Both the position numbers and the translations under genes were made by a program. Positions 8,498 through 15,750 of a stretch of DNA of 36,474 bases are shown here, piece by piece (within the stretch, counting starts at the first letter, position 1; every line of letters starts with the position of its first letter). The stretch is from Candidatus Brocadiaceae bacterium (GTDB lineage: Bacteria > Planctomycetota > Brocadiia > SM23-32). The notes below the pieces were generated by a model, which was given only the letters and a program-made list of their open reading frames with translations, was not told the DNA's origin and searched no databases. The stretch spans positions 1-36,474 of the forward strand of contig JAAYEJ010000045.1 in assembly GCA_012728835.1 (NCBI GenBank). Direction: 5' to 3'.

Positions 8498-9670
8498 TCA
8501 GTGCAGGAACAGGCGCAGGCCCGAGTGAACCATGACCATGCCGTACTGGTCGGCCGCGGCCGTTACGGCGTCATCGCGCAGGGAGCCGCCCGCCTGCAGG
8601 ACGTAGCGGACGTTCGAGCGGCTGGCGCGGTCGACGGTGTCGCGGAACGGGATGAAGGCGTCCGAACTCAGGCAGATGCCGTCGAACTGCGCCACCCAGT
8701 CGGCGCGCTCCTCCCGGGTGAGGGGCCGGGGCATCTCGGTCAGTTGCGGCAGCATGGCGAACTTCTCGGCGTCGGCCAGCTCGTCCCAGAGCAGAAAGGA
8801 GTCGACGATGTTCGTCTTGTCGATGCGGCTCAACCCGTCCTTGAAGGGCAGGGCGAGCACGCGCGGGTGCTGTTGCAGAAGCCACTTGTCGGCCTTGTCG
8901 CAGGCCAGACGTGTGCAGTGCACGCGCGACTGCTGCCCGGCGCCCATGCCGATGACCTGCCCGTCGTAGGCCACGCAGATCGAGTTCGACTGCGTGTACT
9001 TGAGCGCGATGGTGGCCACCAGGAGCGTCTGGACGGCCGCCTCCGGGATGTCCTTCTTCGCGCTCACCACGTCGCGGATGATGCTGCGGTCGATCCGGGC
9101 GTTGTTGCGCTCCTGTTGCAGGCGGAAGCCGAACGCGTCGCGGTCTTCCACCGCTGGAGGTTCGTAGTCGGCGTCGATCTCGAGCAGCAGGTACTTCCCG
9201 TCCCGTTTGCCCTTCAGTATCTTCAGCGCTTCGGGCGTGTAGCCGGGCGCGATGAAGGCGTCGCTGACCTCGCGGCGGATCAGGCGCGCCAGGGATTCGT
9301 CCACCACGTCGCTGGCTGCGCCGACGTCGCCGAACGAGCACATCCGGTCGCCGCCGCGCGCGCGGGCATAGGCGGTGGCCACGGGCGAGAGGTCCTCTTC
9401 GGGGATCATCTGCGATGCGCGGAACGCGTCCGAGATCGGGCGGGCGACGGCCGCGCCGGCCGGGCTGACGTGCTTGAACGATGCGGCGCCCGGCAGGCCG
9501 GTGGCCGCCTTCAGCTCACGGGCGAGCTGCCAGGCCGCCAGCGCGTCCAGGATGTTGATGTAGCCGGGCGCGCCGCTGACGACGCGCAGGGGCGACGGCT
9601 CCTGCCCGATGACCAGACGGGCGGCGCCCTGGTGCGGGTTGCAGCCGTACCTCAGTGTGATCTCGCTCAT
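8498..9670 (-). CDS. purH: stand-alone AICAR transformylase (PurH C-terminal domain only)
   Basis: The 390-residue product matches only the transformylase half of PurH, which formylates AICAR with 10-formyl-tetrahydrofolate in purine synthesis. It begins MSEITLRYGCNPHQG, the usual domain start, and carries the catalytic Lys-His pair in SFKHVSPAG (K66-H67), NNARIDRS, and SNSICVAYDGQVIGMGAGQQSR. The IMP cyclohydrolase domain that normally precedes it is absent, and the upstream sequence is a promoter and leader, so it has not been lost to a frameshift here. IMP cyclohydrolase must be encoded elsewhere. The ATG at 9670 is preferred over an in-frame GTG at 9691 because AGAGGA lies at the right distance from it. 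It is the first gene of the operon with dapF-like and rsmA. Confidence 0.9.
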   Translation of the reverse strand: MSEITLRYGCNPHQGAARLVIGQEPSPLRVVSGAPGYINILDALAAWQLARELKAATGLPGAASFKHVSPAGAAVARPISDAFRASQMIPEEDLSPVATAYARARGGDRMCSFGDVGAASDVVDESLARLIRREVSDAFIAPGYTPEALKILKGKRDGKYLLLEIDADYEPPAVEDRDAFGFRLQQERNNARIDRSIIRDVVSAKKDIPEAAVQTLLVATIALKYTQSNSICVAYDGQVIGMGAGQQSRVHCTRLACDKADKWLLQQHPRVLALPFKDGLSRIDKTNIVDSFLLWDELADAEKFAMLPQLTEMPRPLTREERADWVAQFDGICLSSDAFIPFRDTVDRASRSNVRYVLQAGGSLRDDAVTAAADQYGMVMVHSGLRLFLH

Positions 9671-9690
9671 CCCTGCGTCCTCTGCTGTCA

Positions 9691-9731
9691 CGGGTTCTGC
9701 GGCCTGCGAGGGCAGGCCCGGGGCGAACCCG
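9691..9731 (-). promoter_or_regulatory. nested hairpin in the 5' leader of the AICAR transformylase operon
   Basis: A perfect 7-bp stem (GGCCTGC 9701-9707 with GCAGGCC 9712-9718, 4-base loop) sits inside an outer 6-bp stem (CGGGTT 9691-9696 with AACCCG 9726-9731). The predicted transcript start is near 9726, so the structure would fill most of the leader just ahead of the ribosome-binding site. It does not resemble a purine riboswitch. Confidence 0.35.
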
Positions 9732-9732
9732 G

Positions 9733-9761
9733 AGTATACAGGCGCGCGTGCGAACGGTCAA
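9733..9761 (-). promoter_or_regulatory. sigma70 promoter of the AICAR transformylase operon
   Basis: Read on the minus strand, TTGACC (9761-9756) is followed after 17 bases by TATACT (9738-9733). This is close to consensus. The -35 box directly abuts the stop codon of the TSUP permease gene. Confidence 0.7.
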
Positions 9762-10646
9762 TCAATGAAGCACCTTCGCGAGGATCTGCACGAGCGTCAG
9801 GGTGCCGAGCGCCGCCGTCAGGACGCCGATCAGCAGGCGGAGCCTGCGGGCGCTGATGCGGTTGACGGTGACGGCGCTGACCGGCACCGAGGCGAAGGCC
9901 CCCAGAGTCAGCGGGACGGCCAGGTCCCAGGCGATGGCCTTGCCGGCGATCACGTAGGTGATGAGGCCGACGATGCAGGTGACGCCCTCGGAGACGCTGC
10001 AGATGCCGATGGCGTTCTTCTCTTCGACGCCGCTGAGGATCTGCCCGCCGGTGATCAGCGGGCCGTACCCGCCGCCGCTGAGGCCCTTGTTGAAGGCGGC
10101 CAGCAGGCCGAGCCCTGTGATCCGTCCCCAGGAGAAGCGGAAGACGCGCCCCGCGGCCGCCAGGATGAACACGCCCATGGAGAGGACAATGACGCCGATG
10201 GTGATCTTCAGGTACACCTTCGGGATGTTCACCGCCACCCAGACGGCGGCCGCCGCCCCGACCACGCTGCAGGCGCTGAGCGTGGCCGCCACCCACGTGG
10301 CGCGCGAGTCGCGCGTGAACGACACGTTGCCGGCCACGTGGTGGGCGACTCCCGCCGACAGGCCGGTGATCAGCTCGCTCAGCAGGATGCACGGCACAAC
10401 GACCAGCGGCTCCAGGTCGAACAGCAGCATCAGCAGCGGCGTCAGGGCCGTGCCGTAGCCCATGCCGAGCGTCGAATCCACATACTCGCAGAAGAAGGCC
10501 AGGGCGACGAAGCCGAGCCCCTGCCATTGGAAGGGACACGCGGCCGACGCGGTCCACCCGAGCTGCCCCGCCAGGACGCAGGCGATGGCAAAGAATGCGA
10601 CGGCGCCGAACAACGACCCGGCGAAGGTGCGGACCACGGTTCTCAT
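9762..10646 (-). CDS. TSUP (TauE/SafE) family anion permease
   Basis: This 294-residue, very hydrophobic protein has about eight membrane helices arranged as two repeated halves. The first half contains FFCEYVDSTLGMGYGTALTPLL and the second FNKGLSGGGYGPLITGGQIL, the paired glycine-rich signatures of the TSUP family. Members export or import sulfite, sulfoacetate, taurine-derived or other organosulfur anions, with sulfite exporters of the TauE/SafE group best known. The substrate cannot be read from the sequence. The start at 10646 is supported by AAGGAG five bases upstream. A regulator gene lies 95 bases upstream on the same strand, separated by a terminator and a dyad (10679-10696), so the permease probably has its own regulated promoter. 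Confidence 0.88.
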   Translation of the reverse strand: MRTVVRTFAGSLFGAVAFFAIACVLAGQLGWTASAACPFQWQGLGFVALAFFCEYVDSTLGMGYGTALTPLLMLLFDLEPLVVVPCILLSELITGLSAGVAHHVAGNVSFTRDSRATWVAATLSACSVVGAAAAVWVAVNIPKVYLKITIGVIVLSMGVFILAAAGRVFRFSWGRITGLGLLAAFNKGLSGGGYGPLITGGQILSGVEEKNAIGICSVSEGVTCIVGLITYVIAGKAIAWDLAVPLTLGAFASVPVSAVTVNRISARRLRLLIGVLTAALGTLTLVQILAKVLH

Positions 10647-10678
10647 GACGGCTCCTTCTGCGACGCGAAGATCTGGCA

Positions 10679-10696
10679 ACACTCCTAACGGAGTGT
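10679..10696 (-). promoter_or_regulatory. dyad (possible operator) upstream of the TSUP permease gene
   Basis: ACACTCC and GGAGTGT form a perfect 7-bp inverted repeat around four bases, 33 bases ahead of the permease start. A TGGACA sequence, read on the minus strand, overlaps its edge and could be a -35 box; no clear -10 box is visible. A similar ACACTCC...GGAGT pair lies before the RHH regulator gene (10982-11002), which hints at a common binding protein. Confidence 0.4.
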
Positions 10697-10705
10697 CCAG
10701 GAGGC

Positions 10706-10741
10706 AAAAAAGGGGAACCGGCCACCCGGCCGCTCCGTTCC
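10706..10741 (-). terminator. intrinsic terminator after the RHH regulator gene
   Basis: Directly after the regulator's stop codon the minus strand can form a stem of GGAAC with GTTCC and CGGCC with GGCCG, with a 4-base bulge and a 4-base loop. Two bases further on is a run of six T (A6 at 10706-10711 on the plus strand). This is a classic rho-independent layout. Confidence 0.6.
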
Positions 10742-10978
10742 TCAGAGATACCCGAGCGTCCGCAGCCGCTGCCGAACGGCCTCCACCTCGGCCTGCGACA
10801 ACCCCTCCGAGCGGCTGCGCGGCGTGCTGGCCGGACTGGCCAGGTCCCGCAGCACGAAGACCGCGAACTCCGTGACCGAATGGAAACCGGTGTCTTCGAT
10901 CAGCCGCTGGAGGCGCTCGTAGAGCGGACGGGGGATCTTCAACGTGACCTTGTCGGACGCCGATCCCGTGGCACTCAT
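10742..10978 (-). CDS. ribbon-helix-helix (CopG/Arc-like) regulator with LGYL tail
   Basis: The 78-residue protein has an N-terminal ribbon-helix-helix domain: a beta strand KVTLKIP at about 10-16, helix PLYERLQRLIEDTG and helix VTEFAVFVLRDLA. It ends in a second helical motif AEVEAVRQRLRTLGYL. RHH proteins bind DNA as dimers through the strand and usually control their own operon or an adjacent one. The ATG at 10978 has CAGGAG six bases upstream. Its promoter overlaps an ACTCC/GGAGT dyad, consistent with autoregulation, and a related dyad precedes the TSUP permease gene downstream. It could alternatively be an antitoxin, but no toxin gene is next to it. A very similar C-terminal tail ends the phosphodiesterase at 19750-21417. 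Confidence 0.75.
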   Translation of the reverse strand: MSATGSASDKVTLKIPRPLYERLQRLIEDTGFHSVTEFAVFVLRDLASPASTPRSRSEGLSQAEVEAVRQRLRTLGYL

Positions 10979-10981
10979 AGG

Positions 10982-11002
10982 ACACTCCTGACCCCGGAGT
11001 CT
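10982..11002 (-). promoter_or_regulatory. imperfect dyad overlapping the RHH promoter
   Basis: ACACTCC (10982-10988) and GGAGTCT (10996-11002) are inverted copies with one mismatch, seven bases apart. The pair covers the -10 box and reaches the Shine-Dalgarno region, so part of the match (AGGAG) is also explained by ribosome binding. Confidence 0.35.
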
Positions 11003-11027
11003 ATCCCCTCCTGCGGCCCGTTGTCAA
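10998..11027 (-). promoter_or_regulatory. sigma70 promoter of the RHH regulator gene
   Basis: On the minus strand a perfect TTGACA (11027-11022) is followed after 18 bases by TAGACT (11003-10998). The -35 box overlaps the stop codon of the upstream M55 peptidase gene. Confidence 0.55.
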
Positions 11028-11842
11028 GCCCTTCCTTCGGCGTTCGTGAAGGGGCGCCAGGGCAGGACGTCGCGCGGGTCCTCGATGACCATGCGGATGG
11101 TGCGCGCGTCCAGCCGTTCCGCGCCCGGCCGGGCGGCCGCCTCATCGCAGAAGTTCGACTTCATGTACTCCACCTTGACCTCGATCGGCAGGATCGGCCG
11201 GAACGGTTTCGCCTGTTCGACGAGCGCAAGCGACCGTCGCGCGGCTTCGCGGACGCGGGCGCGCGCTTCCTCGAGCGGGTAGGCGATGGCCTTGTTGCGC
11301 CCAACGCCCTGCTTGACGGCCGCCGTCTCGATCGGGCTGAAGAAGGCCCGGGCCTCGGCGCAGGCGGCCTCGTCGCCCGAGACCATCACCATGGGCACGC
11401 CGAACCCGCCGGCCAACGTGGCCCAGATGGCCAGCTCGCCCACCTTGCGGCCGTTGATGAGAAAGTTCTGGATCGTCGTCGAACTCTGCGTGTGGTCCAG
11501 GAATCCGTTGAGCGTGCCGGCCATGGCATGTGCACCGACGAAGAACGTGGCGTCGCACGTCTCGTCCAGCATGCCCCACCAGCGGCTCTCGTCGCGCGGG
11601 TCATACTCGGCCCGCTTGTCCAGCATCTCCAGGATGAAGTTCATGCGCTGGATGCCCGCGTGGCCGTCCATGACGATCACCTCGTCGGCCCCGCCCTCGA
11701 ACGCGCCCTCGATCGAGGCGTTCACGTCGTGCATGAGCTTCTCGCACGACTGCCGGTAGAGGTCCTGCTTCTCGAACTGGCGCTGCTCCTCCTCGTCGAG
11801 GCCGCTGACGCCTTCCAGGTCGGTGTGGATGTAGATCCTCAT
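11024..11842 (-). CDS. M55 family D-aminopeptidase (DppA-like), second copy of a tandem pair
   Basis: This 272-residue protein resembles DppA, a zinc D-aminopeptidase that cleaves D-Ala-D-Ala or D-Ala-Gly-Gly. The expected metal ligands are present: D8 and E10 in TDLEG, H61 in DGHAG, H105 in GAHAMAG and E136 in KVGEL. Other family blocks are GDEAACAEARAFF and TAAVKQGVGR. There is no signal peptide, so it acts in the cytoplasm. The ATG at 11842 overlaps the stop codon of the paralogue upstream (TGATG), indicating translational coupling; an in-frame ATG at 11851 is possible, but its Shine-Dalgarno spacing is too short. The two copies are close in length and motif order and probably arose by tandem duplication. 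Confidence 0.9.
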   Translation of the reverse strand: MRIYIHTDLEGVSGLDEEEQRQFEKQDLYRQSCEKLMHDVNASIEGAFEGGADEVIVMDGHAGIQRMNFILEMLDKRAEYDPRDESRWWGMLDETCDATFFVGAHAMAGTLNGFLDHTQSSTTIQNFLINGRKVGELAIWATLAGGFGVPMVMVSGDEAACAEARAFFSPIETAAVKQGVGRNKAIAYPLEEARARVREAARRSLALVEQAKPFRPILPIEVKVEYMKSNFCDEAAARPGAERLDARTIRMVIEDPRDVLPWRPFTNAEGRA

Positions 11843-12618
11843 CAGTGCCATTTCCTCAGGTCGGAGGTGACCCAGCGGATGGTGCGCGCGTCGAGCCGCT
11901 CGACGCCCGGCCGGGCCGCCGCGCCGTCGCAGTAGTCGCTTCGCGTGTACTCGATCTTCACTTCCATGGGCAGGATGGGCCGGATCGGCTGGACCTTTCC
12001 CACCAGCGCCATCGCCTGACGCGCCGCCCGGCGGATGCGTGCGCGCGCCTCCTCGGGCGGGTAGCCGATGGCCTTGCTGCGGCCGACGCCCTGCTTGACG
12101 GCGGCCGTCTGGATGGGGCCGAAGAAGGCGCGGGCCTCGGCGCAGGCCGCCTCGTCGCCCGACACCATGAGGAGCGGCACGCCGGCCGCGCTGCACGTGA
12201 GCGCGTCCTGCACCAGCTCGCCCACACGGCGTCCGTTGATGTACCAGTTGAAGATCGTCAGGCCGCTCTGCGTGTGGTCCAGGAAGCCGTTCAGCGTGCC
12301 GGCCATCCCGTGGTAGCCCACGGCGAAGGCGGCCTGGAAGCTCTCGTCCGGCCCGATGCACTCCACGTGCGTCCTGTCCACGGCGGCCGCGCGCCCGTCG
12401 AGCATCTCCGGGATGAAGTTCAGCTTGTTGCGCCCGCCGTGTCCGTCCCAGGCCAGCACCTCGGTCGCACCGCCTTCGAACGCCCCCTCGATGGCCGCGT
12501 TCAGGTCGAGCATCAGGTTCTCGCAGACCAGCCGATAGGCGTCCTCGCCCGAGGACAACTGGGCGGCGTCCACGAGCCCGGTCACCCCCTCCACGTCCGT
12601 CAGTATGAATACCTTCAC
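11842..12618 (-). CDS. M55 family D-aminopeptidase (DppA-like), first copy of a tandem pair
   Basis: The 258-residue product keeps the M55 zinc ligands D8 and E10 (TDVEG), H60 (WDGHGG), H103 (GYHGMAG) and E134 (RVGEL), and the blocks GDEAACAEARAFFGPI and TAAVKQGVGRSKAIGYP. Known relatives release D-alanine from short peptides in the cytoplasm. Translation is placed at GTG 12618 because AAGGAG lies eight bases upstream and the family starts M-K-V/I-x-I exactly there; an ATG further upstream lies close to the -10 box, so it would hardly be transcribed. It is the first gene of a two-gene unit with the paralogue. Nearby M19 dipeptidase (14618-15715) is a plausible partner in using D-amino-acid peptides, for instance from peptidoglycan turnover. 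Confidence 0.9.
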   Translation of the reverse strand: MKVFILTDVEGVTGLVDAAQLSSGEDAYRLVCENLMLDLNAAIEGAFEGGATEVLAWDGHGGRNKLNFIPEMLDGRAAAVDRTHVECIGPDESFQAAFAVGYHGMAGTLNGFLDHTQSGLTIFNWYINGRRVGELVQDALTCSAAGVPLLMVSGDEAACAEARAFFGPIQTAAVKQGVGRSKAIGYPPEEARARIRRAARQAMALVGKVQPIRPILPMEVKIEYTRSDYCDGAAARPGVERLDARTIRWVTSDLRKWH

Positions 12619-12653
12619 AGTCCGGCTCCTTTGTGCAAGGCGTACGAAGGCCC

Positions 12654-12681
12654 TGTATACCACATCGCACACGAGGTTCAA
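12654..12681 (-). promoter_or_regulatory. candidate promoter of the M55 peptidase pair
   Basis: On the minus strand TTGAAC (12681-12676) is followed after 16 bases by TATACA (12659-12654), about 36 bases ahead of the GTG start. Both boxes keep the most conserved positions. Confidence 0.45.
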
Positions 12682-12693
12682 CGTCCGGGGGCC

Positions 12694-13278
12694 TCAGGCG
12701 TCCTCCAGGGCCGCGCGAACGAGGCCCGCCAGCTCGGGGCGGACGTTCTCCGCCACGCGGCGCCACGGCTCCCGTTCGGCCTCCGAGCGCACCCGGGGAC
12801 GGAAGCCGAACCGCAGGTAGAGGCCGATGGCCGGGATGCGCGGCGCGTTGGTGGTCAGGTAGGCGCCCTCGCAGCCCAGCTCGACCATGCGATGCAGGCA
12901 CGCGGCCAGGAGGGGCTTGCCGAGGCCGGCGCCCTGGTGCGCCGGGACGATGGCCACCCAGTGGACGCGGCCGTAGGCGCGGTCGGGGAAGTCCGTGTTG
13001 TGCCAGGCCGTGATCGTCCCGACGGCCTCTCCCTGCCCATCGCAGAGGTAGAGCTGCCGCCGGCGAAGTGCCTCCGCGTCATGCCCGAACTCGCGCTCGA
13101 AGAGCGCAAGCTCGGCCGTGTTCAGCGGATCGGACAGTTCGTGGATGCGCACCCAGGCCGCTTCGTCGCCCGGCGCGTACGGGCGGAAGGCGTACGGGAC
13201 CGGCGGGGCCACCGCGGGCAGGTCGGACAGGGTGGGTCGCACCATGCAGATGCTGGTGTGAGGCAGGTTGGTGTTCAT
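12694..13278 (-). CDS. GNAT family N-acetyltransferase
   Basis: This 194-residue protein has the GNAT fold. The acetyl-CoA pyrophosphate loop is visible as VPAHQGAGLGKPLL at about 117-130 (Q-x2-G-x-G type), preceded by strand VHWVAIV and followed by the helix LLAACLHRMVELG and the C-terminal YLRFGFRPR motif. About 30 N-terminal residues lie ahead of the domain. The acceptor substrate is unknown. The start at 13278 has AGGAAG upstream. It follows the Gfo/Idh gene by 56 bases on the same strand and probably shares its transcript. It is separated from the M55 pair by that pair's own promoter. Confidence 0.85.
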   Translation of the reverse strand: MNTNLPHTSICMVRPTLSDLPAVAPPVPYAFRPYAPGDEAAWVRIHELSDPLNTAELALFEREFGHDAEALRRRQLYLCDGQGEAVGTITAWHNTDFPDRAYGRVHWVAIVPAHQGAGLGKPLLAACLHRMVELGCEGAYLTTNAPRIPAIGLYLRFGFRPRVRSEAEREPWRRVAENVRPELAGLVRAALEDA

Positions 13279-13334
13279 CGGCACGGCTTCCTGTTCATGC
13301 GGGGACGGAACGGGCCCCGGGCGGCCGGCACGCG

Positions 13335-14441
13335 TCAGTCGCGGCGGGGCTCGGGCTTCAGTTCGCCGGATTCGATCATCTGAACCAGCGGGTTGTCGTC
13401 GATCTCCAGCGGCAGATCGACCATGCCGCGGCGCCGGGCCGACTCCCAGCAGGCGAAGATGATCTCGGTGGCCTTCAGTGCGTTCCGCGCGCCGTGCTCG
13501 GGCTCGGTGCCCTTCTGCAGGCACTCGACGGCGTGGGCGATGGCGCGGTTGTGGTAGGCGCCGGGGTCGTCGTTGCGCCCGTGCAGGCCCTCGCCCTTCG
13601 TGTCGATGTCCTCCCAGCGGGCGCTGCCCTTGCGCCGGATGCGCAGCAGGGGCCGCGGGTCCTGGTCGATCAGCGGGCCGACCTCGATGACGCCCTCGGT
13701 ACCGATCAGCTTGTCGTAGGCGCCGACGACGGCCCAGGCGGCGTCCCTGGGGCCGGTGACGCACTGGCCGAAGACGCCGTTCTCGTACTTCCACAGCCCA
13801 TGGGCGACGTTCTCGTTGTGGCTGCCGAAGACGAGGTTCTCGACCCGGTAGTCGATCTGGGCCACGGCCCAGACGGCGCGGTGGTGATCGTTGAAGAACC
13901 CCTGCATGTCCATGTGGTGCGTGCCGGCGTCGAAGAGGTTGCCCTCGCCGTACTGCATCAGCACCAGGTCGCCGATCTCGCCGGCGTCGAGCAGTTCCTT
14001 GGCCATGCGGAAGGGGCCGCCGAAGCGCCGCATGTGGTTGAACGTGAGCTGCACGCCCCGTTCCCTGCACACCTCCGCCATGCGCCGGCAGCCCGCCCAG
14101 GTCGTGGCCATGGGCTTCTCGCAGTGGATGGCCTTGACGCCGGCCTCGGCGCAGTCGACGGCCATCTGCTCGTGCAGGTGCATCCACGTGCAGATGCTCA
14201 CGATGTCCGGCTTCTCCTTCGCGAGCATCTCGTGGTAGTCGGTGTATGTGGTCGCGACGCCGAACTGCGCGGCGTACTTCCGGGCCCGTTCCGGCACCAG
14301 GTCGCAGCAGGCCGCCAGCTCGCACTGGTCGGGCAGGGCCAGGTAGCCGGGCCCGTGCCGGTAGGCCATCGCGTAGCCCTTTGCGCTTCGTTTCGCCGGA
14401 TCGTCTCCGCAGCCGATGATCCCCACGCGGAAGGCAGCCAT
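13335..14441 (-). CDS. Gfo/Idh/MocA family NAD(P)-dependent oxidoreductase
   Basis: The 368-residue protein begins with a Rossmann nucleotide-binding motif, VGIIGCGDDP at 5-14, followed by the family blocks DIVSICTWMHLHEQ and the catalytic-site motif HCEKPMA with its conserved lysine. The C-terminal alpha/beta domain follows from about residue 125. Members oxidise or reduce sugars, inositols and related hydroxyl compounds, or act on sugar nucleotides; the substrate cannot be inferred. The Rossmann motif is unusual in having an Asp-Asp pair after GCG. The ATG at 14441 has AGGGAG seven bases upstream and a near-consensus promoter at 14493-14521. The M19 dipeptidase gene is divergent from it. 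Confidence 0.88.
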   Translation of the reverse strand: MAAFRVGIIGCGDDPAKRSAKGYAMAYRHGPGYLALPDQCELAACCDLVPERARKYAAQFGVATTYTDYHEMLAKEKPDIVSICTWMHLHEQMAVDCAEAGVKAIHCEKPMATTWAGCRRMAEVCRERGVQLTFNHMRRFGGPFRMAKELLDAGEIGDLVLMQYGEGNLFDAGTHHMDMQGFFNDHHRAVWAVAQIDYRVENLVFGSHNENVAHGLWKYENGVFGQCVTGPRDAAWAVVGAYDKLIGTEGVIEVGPLIDQDPRPLLRIRRKGSARWEDIDTKGEGLHGRNDDPGAYHNRAIAHAVECLQKGTEPEHGARNALKATEIIFACWESARRRGMVDLPLEIDDNPLVQMIESGELKPEPRRD

Positions 14442-14492
14442 GGTCCATCTCCCTACCTGAGGTATTCGCACGGGCCGTCCCACAGCCATGGG

Positions 14493-14521
14493 AGTGTACG
14501 GCTGCCCCTTGGGGATGTCAA
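14493..14521 (-). promoter_or_regulatory. sigma70 promoter of the Gfo/Idh gene
   Basis: On the minus strand a perfect TTGACA (14521-14516) is followed after 17 bases by TACACT (14498-14493). It is one of the strongest promoters in the window. It points away from the M19 promoter, which begins 39 bases to the right. Confidence 0.7.
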
Positions 14522-14559
14522 CGCGCCCGGCGGCACACGCGCCGGCCCGCGCCCAACAC

Positions 14560-14588
14560 TTGACCGGGCGCAAGGCCGGGGGCATAAT
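14560..14588 (+). promoter_or_regulatory. sigma70 promoter of the M19 dipeptidase gene
   Basis: TTGACC (14560-14565) is followed after 17 bases by CATAAT (14583-14588), each box one base from consensus. The start codon lies 29 bases downstream. Confidence 0.7.
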
Positions 14589-14617
14589 CCACCGCTCCCG
14601 CACACAGGAGATCCGCC

Positions 14618-15715
14618 ATGACGGCCCCCGTCGACGCCGCCGCACATGCCGCAGAGCTGCACAGCCGGGCCATCGTCATCGACTGCCACTCCGACATCCT
14701 GATGCCCATCGCGGACGGCCACATCCGCATGGCGGACGACGTGCAGGTGCCCGACCCGGCGGCCTGGCAGCCGCCCTTCCTGATGCCGCCGCCGGAGTCG
14801 AAGTACACGAAGTGGCCGCGCGGGTCGGCCTTCGGCACCATCGGCCAGTACGGCCTGCCCCACTTCCTGCGCGGGGGCCTCACGGCCCAGGTCTGCGCCA
14901 TCTACGTGGATGACCGCCAGCTCCACGACGCCCTGCGGCGGTCGCTCGACATGGTCTGGTGGCTCCATCGCGAGGTGGAGGACAACGAACGCCTGGAGCT
15001 GGCTACGACGGCCGCCGACATCCGCCGCGCCAAGGAGCAGGGGAAGGTCGCCGCCGTCATGGCGCTGGAGGGCCTCGAGCCCGTCGGATACGACCTGAAG
15101 ATGCTGGACCTGTTCTACAAGCTGGGCGTGCGCATGGCGGGCATGGCGCACAACCGCCGCAACTACTACTGCGACGGCACGATGCACGGCATCCACACCG
15201 GCGGCCTGACCGATCCGGGCAAGCAGGCCATCCGCCGCATGAACGAGCTGCGCATGGTCGTGGACGTCGGCCACTTCGACGCGCGCGGCTTCTGGGACGC
15301 CCTGGAGGTCAGCTCCGCGCCGGTGGTGCTCTCGCACCGCAGCCCCCGGGCGTTCTTCCCACTGCGGCCCGAGGACAGCCGGCTGCATCCCTCCTACGAC
15401 GTCACGCGCGGGCGCGAACGCCTGGAGGCGCTGGCGCAGAACGGCGGCGTCTTCGGCGTCTTCTTCCTGGGGGCCCGCCACGTCGGCGACGTGGTCGACG
15501 ACATCGAGTACGTCATCGACCTGGTCGGGCCGGAGCACGTGGGGCTCGGCAGCGACCTGTACGGGCTGAGCGGCGCGCCGAAGGGCCTGGAGGACATCTC
15601 GAAGGTGCCCGCCATCACCGAGGAACTGGTGCGGCGCGGGCATCCCGACGAGGTGGTGCTCAAGGTGCTCGGCGAGAACTTCCTGCGCGTCTTCGAGCAG
15701 GTCTGGGGCGGGTGA
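14618..15715 (+). CDS. M19 family membrane dipeptidase (renal dipeptidase-like)
   Basis: This 365-residue protein has the amidohydrolase-type zinc site of the M19 family: H24 and D26 in IDCHSDIL, the bridging E151 in ALEGLEP, H219 in VDVGHFD and H240 in VLSHRSPRAF. A late block, HVGLGSDLYGL, corresponds to the DFDG-type loop. M19 enzymes hydrolyse dipeptides and tolerate a D-residue at the C-terminal position. No signal peptide is evident, so the bacterial enzyme is probably cytoplasmic. AGGAGA precedes the ATG. It has its own promoter and stands divergent to the Gfo/Idh gene. With the two M55 enzymes nearby, a role in recycling peptides with D-amino acids is plausible but inferred from neighbourhood. 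Confidence 0.92.
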   Translation: MTAPVDAAAHAAELHSRAIVIDCHSDILMPIADGHIRMADDVQVPDPAAWQPPFLMPPPESKYTKWPRGSAFGTIGQYGLPHFLRGGLTAQVCAIYVDDRQLHDALRRSLDMVWWLHREVEDNERLELATTAADIRRAKEQGKVAAVMALEGLEPVGYDLKMLDLFYKLGVRMAGMAHNRRNYYCDGTMHGIHTGGLTDPGKQAIRRMNELRMVVDVGHFDARGFWDALEVSSAPVVLSHRSPRAFFPLRPEDSRLHPSYDVTRGRERLEALAQNGGVFGVFFLGARHVGDVVDDIEYVIDLVGPEHVGLGSDLYGLSGAPKGLEDISKVPAITEELVRRGHPDEVVLKVLGENFLRVFEQVWGG

Positions 15716-15750
15716 ACGGCCCGCCGGCCGCCCCCGGGTGCCGCGCGCGG

